A stretch of 64,000 nucleotides of DNA from Ectobius pallidus (lineage: Eukaryota > Arthropoda > Insecta > Blattodea > Ectobiidae): the NCBI GenBank assembly GCA_964059195.1, contig CAXKWD010000005.1, forward strand, positions 147,155,265-147,219,264. Reading direction: 5' to 3'. A program made the translations under genes and the position numbers. The first letter of the stretch is position 1. The number at the start of each line of letters is the position of its first letter. The notes beneath the pieces are model-generated. The model ran no database searches, was not told where the DNA came from, and saw nothing but the letters and a program-made list of their open reading frames with translations. This document shows positions 46,601 to 60,400 of this stretch, piece after piece.

Positions 46601-47111
46601 AGAAGGTAATTCGTTCGATACAAAAAATTCACTATTTTTTCCTTTACATTTTGGGCTTAAAATTGTACTGTGCTTATACGTCTGGCAATTTAAGATATTG
46701 TTCTCTCTTTCCAGCTTGTAAAATAATTGTGACATTGATACTTAATTTGTGTCTTCTGTTCAGAGAACAGCTTGTTTTATGTTGACAATAATTCAATTAA
46801 AGTATGTATTCTTGTGTTAGAAAAGGAGTCATGGCCCACCTTGAATAGCGAATCGAATCACTGCCGAGCGCTCCTTTAGAAACAGTCTTCATGGAGCAGT
46901 TTGAATAGAAGCCTTACGAGTGGCCATGTAAATACATGAATACGCCGTGGAAAGGGGAGAAACTCAAAGACGGGTATAAACTAGTAATGCGTCTTATATA
47001 ACAGAAACTAAATCCTTTCAACAGTAACTAATGTATAATTTACACAAAGACCTATTCACTCCACAGTACAGTTTGACGTAGACTACATTGGGATTTATTA
47101 TCAGAAATAGG
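46601..47111. other. AT-rich intergenic DNA
   Basis: Nothing recognised. Confidence 0.55.
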
Positions 47112-47119
47112 GTAATCAG

Positions 47120-47586
47120 CAGGGGGTGGATTTCTATGACATGTCATATTTTTCCCCTTTGTATTATTTCAGGTTTCCGACTAATTTAAACCCGATTCAA
47201 AGCATCCTAGTGAAAATGGAAAGGCTTTTATTGTGCATATAACTGCATATTTAGGGAATTTTCAACTATTGTAGCATATTTAGTATGAATATGCATATTT
47301 AGGTCATATTTTTGGCATATTTGTGTGCATATTAAAGAAATTTTGAAGTTTCATATCATATTTTCTAAATTTTGCATTATACTGATACTTTTTGAGAATT
47401 TACAGATATTTTAAATAATTAACATTGTATTTTAATGAAATGAATTGTAATGAAACTTTAAAAAAATGTACATAGTTTGTAAGTGGTAAAGTCATATTTT
47501 AAATTTTATTGGTCATATTTTAATGTTTTTAGGTCATAAATGCATGCATATATCCTATTGTTTAGGTCATAGAAACCCGCCCCCTA
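47120..47586 (+). mobile_element. hAT-type MITE, complete
   Basis: Starts CAGGGGGTGGATTTCTATGA and ends with the near-inverse TCATAGAAACCCGCCCCCTA (17 of about 19 inner bases match). It is flanked by the exact 8-bp duplication GTAATCAG (47112-47119 and 47587-47594). The interior is AT-rich with many GCATATTT motifs and no coding frame of note. An inverted copy opens the window at 1-333. Confidence 0.85.
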
Positions 47587-47594
47587 GTAATCAG

Positions 47595-48387
47595 TATTTT
47601 CTCCCGCAGATTATGGTTCCCAACGATAAAACATGCAACATGACGAAATGTAACGTAGATTGTGACAATATTAAGTTTATCTGCAAACAATTATCGAAAA
47701 ATATTATACAACCTTTAATGAAACAAAAATTACCTGTTTCGCAAAAAGGGACTCACAGGAGGAAATTTTACAGAAGAACGTCAAAATAGAGTAGGGGAAT
47801 TAAAACATCATCTCTACGTTTCGACATCTTTAGCTTCGTGTTTACTTTGTTTTCGTTATGAATTAGTAAATAGATCATGAGAAAAGTGGTTTTCAGACTA
47901 GGCCTACAATATGTTATGTACATGCAAGTAAAATGTATACCGATATGTATTTTTTTCTATACTATCATTTCATAAGCCAAACACTATTTTGTGATATCTT
48001 CCAATTAATGCTCTTAGAATTCTACATTTTGCTGTCGAATAAAGTACTCGTATATTTTTTATGCTCTCTTTACTATCTTTTCGACTAAACCATCTAAGTA
48101 AATTAAATTCATGCAGCTATATACTGTACCTTAAAAATCAATGCATCAGGAACATTTTTCAAAGCGTTTAAAATGTTAGAGGGTAAACAAAAAACTGTTA
48201 TCGTTAGTAAAGTTCTTATTTTTCAGCGGAAAGCATATGATTTGGATAATTACCAAAGCTTTACTTGTGTAATAATTTTCATTGCCTGTCAATTTTGAAA
48301 ACTTGTGAAAATTTATGTCTTTTGAAAAAAGTGGAAATATTAAGTTTTGAAAAAAACGTTCATATTAGCTTTGTAGTTGTAGGGAAA
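47595..48387. other. AT-rich DNA bordering the satellite
   Basis: Nothing recognised. This is the unique left flank of the satellite array. Confidence 0.55.
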
Positions 48388-48469
48388 ATGTACTTTTTGG
48401 AATTTTCCTGTAGTTTACAGCCTAAAGGCTATACGTGTAGCATATTTCAAGTTTGTAGCTAATCTGGAA

Positions 48470-50480
48470 GAGGACAAACATTAATGTCAGTGAGTCAGCC
48501 CATTTTCGGTGGCTTTCTAGGGCTAAAGATTTAAAAAATGTACTTTTTGGAATTTCCCTGTGGTTTGCAGCCTAAAAGCTATACGTGTAGCATATTTAAA
48601 GTTTCTAGCTAATCTGGAAGTGAACAAACATAAATGTCAGGGAGTGAGCACTTTTTCGGGTGGTTTTTAGGGCTAAAAAAATTTAAAATGTACTTTTTGG
48701 AATTTCCCTGTGGTTTACAGCCTAAATCTATACGTGTAGCATATTTCAAGTTTCTAGCTAATCTGGAAGTGAACAAACATTAATGTCAGTGAGTGAGCGC
48801 TTTTTCGGGTGGTTTTTAGGGCTAAAAATTTAAAAAATGTACATTTTTGAATATTCCTATGGTTTACAGCCTAAAAGCTATACGTGTAGCATATTTAAAG
48901 TTTATAGCTAATCTGGAAATGGAGAAACATTAATGTCAGTGAGTCAGCCATTTTTCGGTGGCTTTTTAGGGCTAAGAATTAAGAAAACGTGCTTTTTGGA
49001 ATTTTCCTGTGGTTTACAGCCTAAAAGGTATACGTGTAGCATATTTCAAGTCTCTAACTTATCTGGAAGTGAACAAACATTAATGTCAGTGAGTGAGCCC
49101 GTTTCGGGATTTTTTTTAGGGTTAAAAATTTTAAAAACGTACTTTTTGGAATTTTCCTGTGGTTTACAGACGAAATGCTACACGTGTAGCATATTTCAAG
49201 TCTCTAGCTTATCTGGAAGTGAACAAACATTAATGTCAGTGAGTGAGCCCATTTTCGGGATTTTTTTTAGGGTTAGAAATTTTAAAAATGTACTTTTTGG
49301 AATTTTCCTGTGGTTTACAGCCTAAAAGCTATACGTGTAGCTTATTTCAAGTTTGTAGCTAATCTGGAAGTAGACAAACATTAATGTCAGTGAGTCAGCC
49401 CTTTTTCGGGGGGTCTTTAGGGCTAAATATGAAGAAAGTGTGCTTTTTGGAATTTTCCTGTGGTTTCCAGCCTGAAAGCTATACGTGTAGCATATTTCAA
49501 GTTTCTAGCTAATCTGGAAGTGGACAAACATTAATGTCAGTGAGTCAGCCCTTTTTCGGGGGGTCTTTATTGCTAAATATTAGGAAAGTGTGCTTTTTGG
49601 AATTTTCCTGTGGTTTACAGCCTAAAAGCTATACGTGTAGCATATTTATAGGTTCTAGCTAATCTGGAAGTGAACTAACATAAAGGTCAGGGAGTGAGCC
49701 CTTTTTCGGGTGGTTTATAGGACTAAATATTTTTAAAATGTACTTTTTGGAATTTTCCTGTGGTTTAAAGCCTAAGAGCTATAGGTGTATCATATTTCAA
49801 GTCTCTAGCTAATCTGGAAGTGGACAAACATTAATATCAGTGAGTGAGCCCTTTTTCGGGGGCTTCTTAGGGCTAAAAATATAAAAAATGTACTTTTTGG
49901 AATTTTCCTGTAGTTTACAGCCTAAAAGCTATACGTGTTTCACATTTCAAGTATGTAGCTAATCTGGAAGAGAACAAACATTAATGTCAGTGAGTCAGCC
50001 CATTTTCGGTGGCTTTCTAGGGCTAAAGATTTAAAAAATGTACTTTTGGAATTTCCCTGTGGTTTGCAGCCTAAAAGCTATACGTGTAGCATATTTAAAG
50101 TTTCTAGCTAATCTGGAAGTGAACAAACATAAATGTCAGGGAGTGAGCACTTTTTCGGGTGGTTTTTAGGGCTAAAAAATTTAAAAATATACTTTTTGGA
50201 ATTTCCCTGTGGTTTACAGCCTAAATCTATACGTGTAGCATATTTCAAGTTTCTAGCTAATCTGGAAGTGAACAAACATTAATGTCAGTGAGTGAGCCCT
50301 TTTCGGGTGGTTTTTAGGGCTAAAAATTTTAAAAATGTACATTCTTGAATATTCCTGTGGTTTACAGCCTAAAAGCTATACGTGTAGCATATTTAAAGTT
50401 TATAGCTAATCTGGAAATGGAGAAACATTAATGTCAGTGAGTCAGCCATTTTTCGGTGGCTTTTTAGGGCTAAGAATTAA
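48470..50480 (+). repeat. Satellite block duplicated at 1,500-bp offset
   Basis: Monomers at about 48470-48980 recur at about 49970-50480, in the same order with the same private variants: CCCATTTTCGGTGGCTTTCT, then CAGGGAGTGAGCACTTTTTC, then a monomer with TAGAGAAAC-type GGAGAAACATT. The offset is exactly ten monomers. Confidence 0.75.
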
Positions 50481-53400
50481 GAAAACGTGCTTTTTGGAAT
50501 TTTCCTGTGGTTTACAGATTAAAAGCTAGACGTGTAGCATATTTCAAGTTTATAGCTAATCTGGAAGTGAACAAACATTAATGTTAGTGAGTGAGCCCTT
50601 TTTCGGGGGCATTTTAGGGCTTAAAATTTCAAATGTGCTTTTTGGAATTTTCCTGTAGTTTACAGCCTAAAAGCTGCCTACGTGTAGCATATTTCAAGTT
50701 TCTAGCTATTCTATAAGTGAACGAACATTATTATCAGTTAGTGAGCCCTTTTTCGGGTGGTATTAAGGGCTAAAAATTTTAAAAACGTCCTTTTGGAATT
50801 TTCCTGTTTTTTACAGCCTAAAAGCTATACGTGTAGCATATTTGAAGTTTGTAGCTAATCTGGAAGTGGACAAACATTAATGTCAGTGAGTCAGCCCTTT
50901 TTCGGGGGCTTTTTAGGGCTAAAAATTTAAAAAATGCACTTTTTGGAATCTTCCTGTAGTTTACAGCCTAAAAGGTATACGTGTAGCATATTTCAAGTCT
51001 CTAACTTATCTGGAAGTGAACACACATTAATGTTAGTGTGTGAGCCCGTTTCGGGATTTTTTTTAGGGTAAAAATTTTAAAAACGTACTTTTTTTTATTT
51101 TCCTGTGGTTTACAGCCTAAAAGCTATACGTGTAGCATATTTCAAGTTTGTAGCTAATCTGGAAGTGGACAAGCATTAATGTCAGTGAGTCAGCCGTTTT
51201 TCGGCGGCTTTTTAGGGCTAAAAATTTTATAAATGTACTTTTTGGAATTTTCCTGTGCTTTACAGCCTAAAAGCTATACGTGTAGCATATTTCAAGTTTC
51301 TAGCTAATCTGGAAGTGAACAAACATTAATGTCAGTGAGTGAGCCCTTTTTCGGGGGCTTTTTAGGGCTAAAAATTAAAAAAATGTACTTTTTGGGTTTA
51401 TCCTGTGGTTTGCAGCCTAAAAGCTATACGTGTAGCATATTTAAAGGTTCTAGCTAATCTCGAAGTGAACAAACATAAATGTCAGAGAGTGATCCCTTTT
51501 TGGGGTGGTTATTAGGGCTAAATATTTTTAAAATGTACTTTTTGGAATTTCACTGTGGTTTAAAGCCTAAAAGCTAAAGGTGTATCATATTTCAAGTCTC
51601 CAGCTAATTTGGAAGTGGACAAACATTAATATCAGTGAGTGAGCCCTTTTCGGGGCCTTCTTAGGGCTAAAAATTTAAAAAATGTGCTTTTTGGAATTTT
51701 CCTGTAGTTTACAGCCTATAAGCTATACGTGTAGCATATTTCAAGTTTGTAGCTAATCTGGAAGAGGACCAACATTGTCAGTGAGTGAGCCCTTTTTCTG
51801 GGGCCTTTTAGGGCTAAAAATTTTAAAAATGTACTTTTTGGAATTTTCCTGTAGTTTACAGCCTAAAAGCTATACGTGTAGCATATTTCAAGTTTGTAGC
51901 TTATCTGGAAGTGGAAAAACTTTATTGTCAGTGAGTCAGCCCTTTTTCGGGGGGGGGGGGGGTTTATGGCTAAGAATTAGGAAAACGTGCTTTTTGGAAT
52001 TTTCCTGTGGTTTACAGCCTAAAAGCTATACGTGTAGCATATTTCAAGTTTGTAGCTAATCTGGAAGAGGACAAACATTAATGTCAGTGAGTCAGATCTT
52101 TTTCGGGAGCTTTTTAGGGCTACAAATTAAAAAATGTATTTTTTGGAATTTTCCTCTAGCCTACAGCCTGAAAGCTATACGTGTAGCATATTTCAAGTTT
52201 GTAGCTAATCTGGAAGTGGACAAACATTAATGTCAGTGAGTGAGCCCTTTTTCGGGGAGTTTTTAGGGCTAAAAATTAAGAAAATGTGCTTTTTGGAATT
52301 TTCCTGTGGTTTACAGACTAAAAGCTATACGTGTAGCATATTTCAAGTTTCTAGCTAATCTGGAATTGGACTAACATTAATGTCAGTGAGTGAGCCCTTT
52401 TTCGGGGGTTTTTAGGGCTAAAAATTTAAAACACGTACATTTTGCTATTTTCCTGTGGTTTACTGCCTAAAAGCTATACGTGTAGCATATTTCAAGTTTC
52501 TAGCTAATCTGGAAGTGAACAAACATAAATGTCAGGGAGTGAGCCCTTTTTCGGGTGGTTTTTAGGTCTAAAAATTTTAAAAATGTACATTTTTGAATAT
52601 TCCTGTGGTTTACAGCCTAAAAGCTATACGTGTAGCATATTTCATGTTTGTAGCTAATCTGGAAGTTGACAAACATTAATGACAGTGAGTCAGCCCTTTT
52701 TCGGGGGCTTTTTAGAGCTAAAAATTTAAAAAAAATTTACTTTTTGGAATTTTCATGTAGTTTACAGCCTAAAAGCTATACGTGTAGCATATTTCAAGTT
52801 TGTAGCTAATCTGGAAGTGGACAAACATTAATGTCAGTGAGTCAGCCCTTTTTCGGGGGCTTTTTAGGGCTAAAGTTCAAAAAATGTACTTTTTGGAATT
52901 TTCCTGAGGTTTACAGTCTAAAAGCTATACGTGTAGCATATTTCAAGTTTCTAACTAATCTGGAAGTGGACAAGCATTAATGTCAGTGAGTCAGCCGTTT
53001 TTCGGGGGCTTTTTAGGGCTAAAAATTTAAAAAATGTACTTTTTGGGATTTTCCTGAGCTTTACAGCCTAAAAGCTATACGTGTAGCATATTTCAAGTTT
53101 CTAGCTAATCTGGAAGTGGACAAACATTAATGTCAGTGAGTCAGCCCTTTTTCGGGTGGTTTTTAGGTCTAAAAATTTAAAAAATGTACATTTTTGAATA
53201 TTCCTGTGGTTTACAGCCTAAAAGCTATACGTGTAGCATATTTCATGTTTGTAGCTAATCTGGAAGTGGACAAACATTAATGTCAGTGAGTCAGCCTTTT
53301 TTCGGGGGCTTTTTAGGGCTAAAGTTCAAAAAATGTACTTTTTGGAATTTTCCTGAGGTTTACAATCTAAAAGCTATACGTGTAGCATATTTCAAGTTTC

Positions 53401-55970
53401 TAGCTAATCTGGAAGTGGACAAGCATTAATGTCAGTGAGTCAGCCGTTTTCCGGGGGCTTTTTAGGGCTAAAAATTTAAAAAATGTACTTTTTGGGATTT
53501 TCCTGAGCTTTACAGCCTAAAAGCTATACGTGAAGCATATTTCAAGTTTCTAGCTAATCTGGAAGTGAACCAACATTAATGTCAGTGAGTGAGCCCTTTT
53601 TCTGGGGCCTTTTAGGGCTAAAAATTTTAAAAATGTACTTTTTGGAATTTTCCTGTAGTTTACAGCCTAAAAGCTATTCGTGTAGCATATTTCAAGTTTG
53701 TTGCTTATCTGGAAGTGGACAAACATTATTGTCAGTGAGTCAGCCCTTTTTCGGGGGGGGGGGTTTTATGGCTAAGAATTAGGAAAACGTGCTTTTTTTA
53801 ATTTTCCTGTGGTTTACAGCCTAAAAGCTATACGTGTAGCATATTTCAAGTTTCTGGCTAATCTGGAAGTGGACAAACATTAGTATCAGTGAGTCAGCCG
53901 TTTTCGGGGGCTTTTTAGGGCTAGAAATTAAAAAAATGTACTTTTTTGGATTCTCCTGTTGCTTATCTGGAAGTGGACGTGTAGCATATTTCAAGTTTGT
54001 AGCTAATTTGGAAGTGGGCAAACATTAGTGTCAGTGAGTGAGCCCTTTTTCGGGTGGGTTTTAGGGCTAAAAATTTAAAAAATGTACTTCTTGGAATTTT
54101 CCTGTGGTTTGCAGCCTAAAAGCTATACGTGTAGCATATTTCAAGTTTGTAGCTAATCTGGAAGTGGACTAACATTAATGTCAGTGAGTGAGCCCTTTTT
54201 CGGGGGGTTTTTAGGGCTAAAAATTTAAAACACGTACATTATGCTATTTTCCTGTGGTTTACTGCCTAAAAGCTATACGTGTAGCATATTTCAAGTTTGT
54301 AGCTAATCTGGAAGTGGACAAACATTAATGTCAGTGAGTGAGCCCTTTTTCGGGGGGTTTTTAGGGCTAAAAATTTAAAACACGTACATTTTGCTATTTT
54401 CATGTGGTTTACTGCCTAAAAGCTATACGTGTAGCATATTTCAAGTTTGTAGCTAATAAGGAAGAGGACAAACATTAATGTCAGTGAGTCAGCCCTTTTT
54501 CGAGGGCTTTTTAGGGCTTAAAATAAAAAAATTTACATTTTGTAATTTTCCGAGTATTTTACAGCCTGAAAGCTATACGTGTAGCATATTTCAAGTTTGT
54601 AGCTAATCTGGAAGTGGACAAACATTAATGTCAGTGAGTCAGCCCTTTTTCTGGGGCTTTTTTGGACTAAATATTTAAAAAATTTACTTTTTGGAATTTT
54701 CCTGTGGTTTACAGCCTATACCTGTAGCATATTTCAAGTCTCTAGCTATTCTATAAGTGAACGAACATTATTATCAGTGAGTGAGCCCTTTTTCGGGTGG
54801 TATTAAGGGCTAAAAATTTTAAAAACGTCCTTTTGGCATTTTCCTGTTTTTTACAGCCTAAAAGCTATGCGTGTAGCATATTTGAACTTTGTAGCTAATC
54901 TGGAAGTGGACTAACATTTATGTCAGTGAGTCAGCCCTTTTTTGGGGGCTTTTTAGGGCTAGAAATTTAAAAAATGCGCTTTTTGGAATTTTCCTGTAGT
55001 TTACAGCCTAAAAGGTATACGTGTAGCATATTTCAAGTCTCTAGCTAATCTGGAAGTGGACAAACATTAATATCAGTGAGTGAGCTTTTTTTCGGGGGCT
55101 TCTTAGGGTTAAAAATATAAAAAATGTACTTTTTGGAATTTTCCTGTAGTTTACAGCCTAAAAGCTTTACGTGTAGCATATTTCAAGTTTGTAGCTAATC
55201 TGGAAGAGGACAAACATTAATGTCAGTGAGTCAGCCCATTTTCGGTGGCTTTCTAGGGCTGAAGATTTAAAAAATGTACTTTTTTTAATTTCCCTGTGGT
55301 TTGCAGCCTAAAAGCTATACGTGTAGCATATTTGAAGATTCTAGCTAATCTGGAAGTGAACAAACATAAATGTCAGGGAGTGAGCCCTTTTTCGGGTGCT
55401 TTTTAGGGCTAAAAAATTTTAAAATGTACTTTTTTGGAATTTCCCTGTGGTTTACAGCCTAAATCTATACGTGTAGCATATTTCAAGTTTCTAGCCAATC
55501 TGGAAGTGAACAAACATTAATGTCAGTGATTCAGCCCTTTTTCGGGTGGTTTTTAGGCCTAAAAATTTTAAAAATGTACATTTTTTAATATTCCTGTGGT
55601 TTAAAGCCTAAAAGCTATACGTGTAGCATATTTCATGTTTGTAGCTAATCTGGAAGTTGACAAACATTAATGACAGTGAGTCAGCCCTTTTTCGGGGGCT
55701 TTTTAGAGCTAAAAATTTTTAAAAAATTTACTTTTTGGAATTTTCCTGTAGTTTACAGCCTAAAAGCTATACGTGTAGCATATTTCAAGTTTGTAGCTAA
55801 TCTGGAAGTGGACAAACATTAATGTCAGTGAGTCAGCCCTTTTTCGGGGCCTTTTAGGGCTAAAAATTTAAAGAATGTACTTTTTGGGATTTTCCTGAGC
55901 TTTACAGCCTAAAAGCTGTACGTGTAGCATATTTCAAGTTTCTAGCTAATCTGGAAGTGAACCAACATTA

Positions 55971-57425
55971 ATGTCAGTGAGTGAGCCCTTTTTCTGGGGC
56001 CTTTTAGGGCTAAAAATTTTAAAAATGTACTTTTTGGAATTTTCCTGTAGTTTACAGCCTAAAAGCTATACGTGTAGCATATTTCAAGTTTGTAGCTTAT
56101 CTGGAAGTGGAAAAACTTTATTGTCAGTGAGTCAGCCCTTTTTCGGGGGGGGGGGGTTTATGGCTAAGAATTAGGAAAACGTGCTTTTTGGAATTTTCCT
56201 GTGGTTTACAGCCTAAAAGCTATACGTGTAGCATATTTCAAGTTTGTAGCTAATCTGGAAGAGGACAAACATTAATGTCAGTGAGTCAGCCCTTTTTCGG
56301 GAGCTTTTTAGGGCTATAAATTAAAAAATGTATTTTTTGGAATTTTCCTCTAGCCTACAGCCTGAAAGCTATACGTGTAGCATATTTCAAGTTTGTAGCT
56401 AATCTGGAAGTGGACAAACATTAATGTCAGTGAGTGAGCCCTTTTTCGGGGAGTTTTTAGGGCTAAAAATTAAGAAAATGTGCTTTTTGGAATTTTCCTG
56501 TGGTTTACAGACTAAAAGCTATACGTGTAGCATATTTCAAGTTTCTAGCTAATCTGGAAGTGGACTAACATTAATGTCAGTGAGTGAGCCCTTTTTCGGG
56601 GGGTTTTTAGGGCTAAAAATTTAAAACACGTACATTTTGCTATTTTCCTGTGGTTTACTGCCTAAAAGCTATACGTGTAGCATATTTCAAATTTGTAGCT
56701 AATCTGGAAGAGGACAAACATTAATGTCAGTGAGTCAGCCCTTTTTCGGGGGCTTTTTAGGGCTTAAAATAAAAAAATTTACATTTTGGAATTTTCAGAG
56801 TATTTTACAGTCTGAAAGCTATACGTGTAGCATATTTCAAGTTTGTAGCTAATCTGGAAGTGGACAAACATTAATGTCAGTGAGTCAGCCCTTTTTCTGG
56901 GGCTTTTTTGGACTATATATTTAAAAAATTTACTTTTTGGAATTTTCATGTGGTTTACAGCCTAAGAGCTATACCTGTAGCATATTTCAAGTTTCTAGCT
57001 GTTCTATAAGTGAACGAACATTATTATCAGTCAGTGAGCCCTTTTTCGGGTGGTATTAAGGGGTAAAAATTTTAAAAACGTCCTTTTGGAATTTTCCTGT
57101 TTTTTACAGCCTAAAAGCTATACGTGTAGCATATTTGAAGTTTCTAGCTAATCTGGAAGTGGACAAACATTTATGTCAGTGAGTCAGCCCTTTTTTGGGG
57201 ACTTTTTAGGGCTAAAAATTTAAAAAATGCACTTTTTGGAATTTCCTGTAGTTTACAGCCTAAAAGGTATACGTGTAGCATATTTCAAGTCTCTAGCTAA
57301 TCTGGAAGTGGACAAACATTAATATCAGTGAGTGAGATTTTTTCGGGGGCTTCTTAGGGTTAAAAATATAAAAAATGTACTTTTTGGAATTTTCCTGTAG
57401 TTTACAGCCTAAAAGCTATACGTGT
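55971..57425 (+). repeat. Satellite block repeated at 62545-64000
   Basis: Shared order of variant monomers (CTGGGGCC, G-run, GGGAGC with CTCTAGCCTACAG, then TTCTATAAGTGAACGAACAT at 57002 and 63576) at a constant offset of 6,574 bp. The second copy runs off the window. Confidence 0.75.
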
Positions 57426-60400
57426 AGTATATTTCAAGTTTGTAGCTAATCTGGAAGGGGACAAACATTAATGTCAGTGAGTCAGCCCATTTTCGGTGGC
57501 TTTCTAGGGCTAAAGATTTAAAAAATGTACTTTTTTTAATTTCCCTGTGGTTTGCAGCCTAAAAGCTATACGTGTAGCATATTTCAAGTTTCTAGCTAAT
57601 CTGGAAGTGAACAAACATAAATGTCAGGGAGTGAGCCCTTTTTCGGGTGGTTTTTAGGGCTAAAGTTCAAAAAATGTACTTTTTGGAATTTTCCTGAGGT
57701 TTTTACAATCTAAAAGCTATACGTGTAGCATATTTCAAGTTTCTAGCTAATCTGGAAGTGGACAAGCATTAATGTCAGTGAGTCAGCCGTTTTTCGGGGG
57801 CTTTTTAGGGCTAAAAATTTAAAAAATGCACTTTTTGGGATTTTCCTGAGCTTTACAGCCTAAAAGCTATACGTGAAGCATATTTCAAGTTTCTAGCTAA
57901 TCTGGAAGTGAACCAACATTAATGTCAGTGAGTGAGCCCTTTTTCTGGGGCCTTTTAGGGCTAAAAATTTTAAAAATGTACTTTTTGGAATTTTCCTGTA
58001 GTTTACAGCCTAAAAGCTATTCGTGTAGCATATTTCAAGTTTGTTGCTTATCTGGAAGTGGACAAACATTATTGTCAGTGAGTCAGCCCTTTTTCGGGGG
58101 GGGGGGGGTTTTATGGCTAAGAATTAGGAAAACGTGCTTTTTTTAATTTTCCTGTGGTTTACAGCCTAAAAGCTATACGTGTAGCATATTTCAAGTTTCT
58201 GGCTAATCTGGAATTGGACAAACATTAGTATCAGTGAGTCAGCCGTTTTCGGGGGCTTTTTAGGGCTAGAAATTAAAAAAATGTACTTTTTTGGATTCTC
58301 CTGTTGCTTATCTGGAAGTGGACGTGTAGCATATTTCAAGTTTGTAGCTAATTTGGAAGTGGGCAAACATTAGTGTCAGTGAGTGAGCCCTTTTTCGGGT
58401 GGGTTTTAGGGCTAAAAATTTAAAAAATGTACTTCTTGGAATTTTCCTGTGGTTTGCAGCCTAAAAGCTATACGTGTAGCATATTTCAAGTTTGTAGCTA
58501 ATCTGGAAGTGGACTAACAGTAATGTCAGTGAGTGAGCCCTTTTTCGGGGGGTTTTTAGGGCTAAAAATTTAAAACACGTACATTTTGCTATTTTCCTGT
58601 GGTTTACTGCCCAAAAGCTATACGTGTAGCATATTTCAAGTTTGTAGCTAATCTGGAAGAGGACAAACATTAATGTCAGTGAGTCAGCCCTTTTTCGGGA
58701 GCTTTTTAGGGCTATAAATTAAAAAATGTATTTTTTGGAATTTTCCTCTAGCCTACAGCCTGAAAGCTATACGTGTAGCATATTTCAAGTTTGTAGCTAA
58801 TCTGGAAGTGGACAAACATTAATGTCAGTGAGTGAGCCCTTTTTCGGGGAGTTTTTAGGGCTAAAAATTAAGAAAATGTGCTTTTTGGAATTTTCCTGTG
58901 GTTTACAGACTAAAAGCTATACGTGTAGCATATTGCAAGTTTCTAGCTAATCTGGAATTGGACTAACATTAATGTCAGTGAGTGAGCCCTTTTTCGGGGG
59001 GTTTTTAGGGCTAAAAATTTAAAAAATTTACTTTTTGGAATTTTCCTGTGGTTTACAGCCTAAGAGCTATACGTATAGCATATTTCAAGTTTGTAGCTAA
59101 TCTGGAAGTGAACAAACATTAATGTCAGTGAGTGAGCCCGTTTCGGGATTTTTTTAGGGTTAAAAATTTTAAAATCGTACATTTTCGAATTTTCCTGTGG
59201 TTTACAGCCTAAAAGCTATACGTGTAGCATATTTCAAGTTTGTAGCTTATCTGGAAGTCGACAAACATTAATGTCAGTGAGACAGCCCTTTTTCGGGGGC
59301 TTTTTAGGGCTAAAAATTTAAAAAATGTACATTTTGGAATTTTCCGAGTAGTTTACAGCCTGAAATCTATACGTGTAGCATATTTCAAGTTTGTAGCTAA
59401 TCTGGAAGTGGACAAACATTAATGTAAGTGAGTCAGCCCTTTTTCTGGAGCTTTTATGGGCTAAAAATTTAAAAAATGTTGTTTTTGGAATTTTCCTGTG
59501 GTTTACAGCCTATAAGCTATACGTGTACCATATTTCTAGTTTCTAGCTAGTCTGGAAGTGGACAAACATTAATGTCAGTGGGTCAGCCATTTTTCGGGGG
59601 CTTTTTAGGGCTAAAAATTTAAAAAATGCACTTTTTGGAATTTTCCTGTGCTTAACAGCCTATAAGCTATACGTGTAGCATATTTCAAGTTTCTAGCTAA
59701 TCTGGAAGTGAACAAACATTAATGTCAGTGAGAGCCCATTTCGGGATTTTTTTTAGGGTTAAAAATTTTAAAAACGTACTTTTTGGAATTTTACTGTGGT
59801 TTACAGCCTAAAAGCTATACGTGTAGCATATTTCAAGTTTGTAGCTAATCTGTCAGTGAGTCAGTCCTTTTTCGGGGGGTCTTTAGGGCAAAATATTAAG
59901 AAAGTGTGCTTTTTGGAATTTTCCTGTGGTTTCCAGCCTGAAAGCTATACGTGTAGCATATTTCAAGTTTCTAGCTAATCGGGAAGTGGACAAACATTAA
60001 TGTAAGTGAGTCAGCCCTTTTTCGGGGGGTCTTTAGGGCTAAATATTAAGAAAGTGTGCTTTTTGGAATTTTCCTGTGGTGTACAGCCTAAAAGCTATAC
60101 GTGTAGCATATTTAAAGGTTCTAGCTAATCTCGAAGTGAACAAACATAAATGTCAGGGAGTGAGCCCTTTTTCGGGTGGTTATTAGGGCTAAATATTTTT
60201 AAAATGTACTTTTTGGAATTTCACTGTGGTTTAAAGACTAAAAGCTCTAGGTGTATCATATTTCAAGTCTCCAGCTAATCTGGAAGCGGACAAACATTAA
60301 TATCAGTGAGTGAGCCCTTTTCGGGGGCTTCTTAGGGCTAAAAATATAAATAACGTACTTTTTGGAATTTTCCTGTAGTTTACAGCCTAAAAGCTATACG

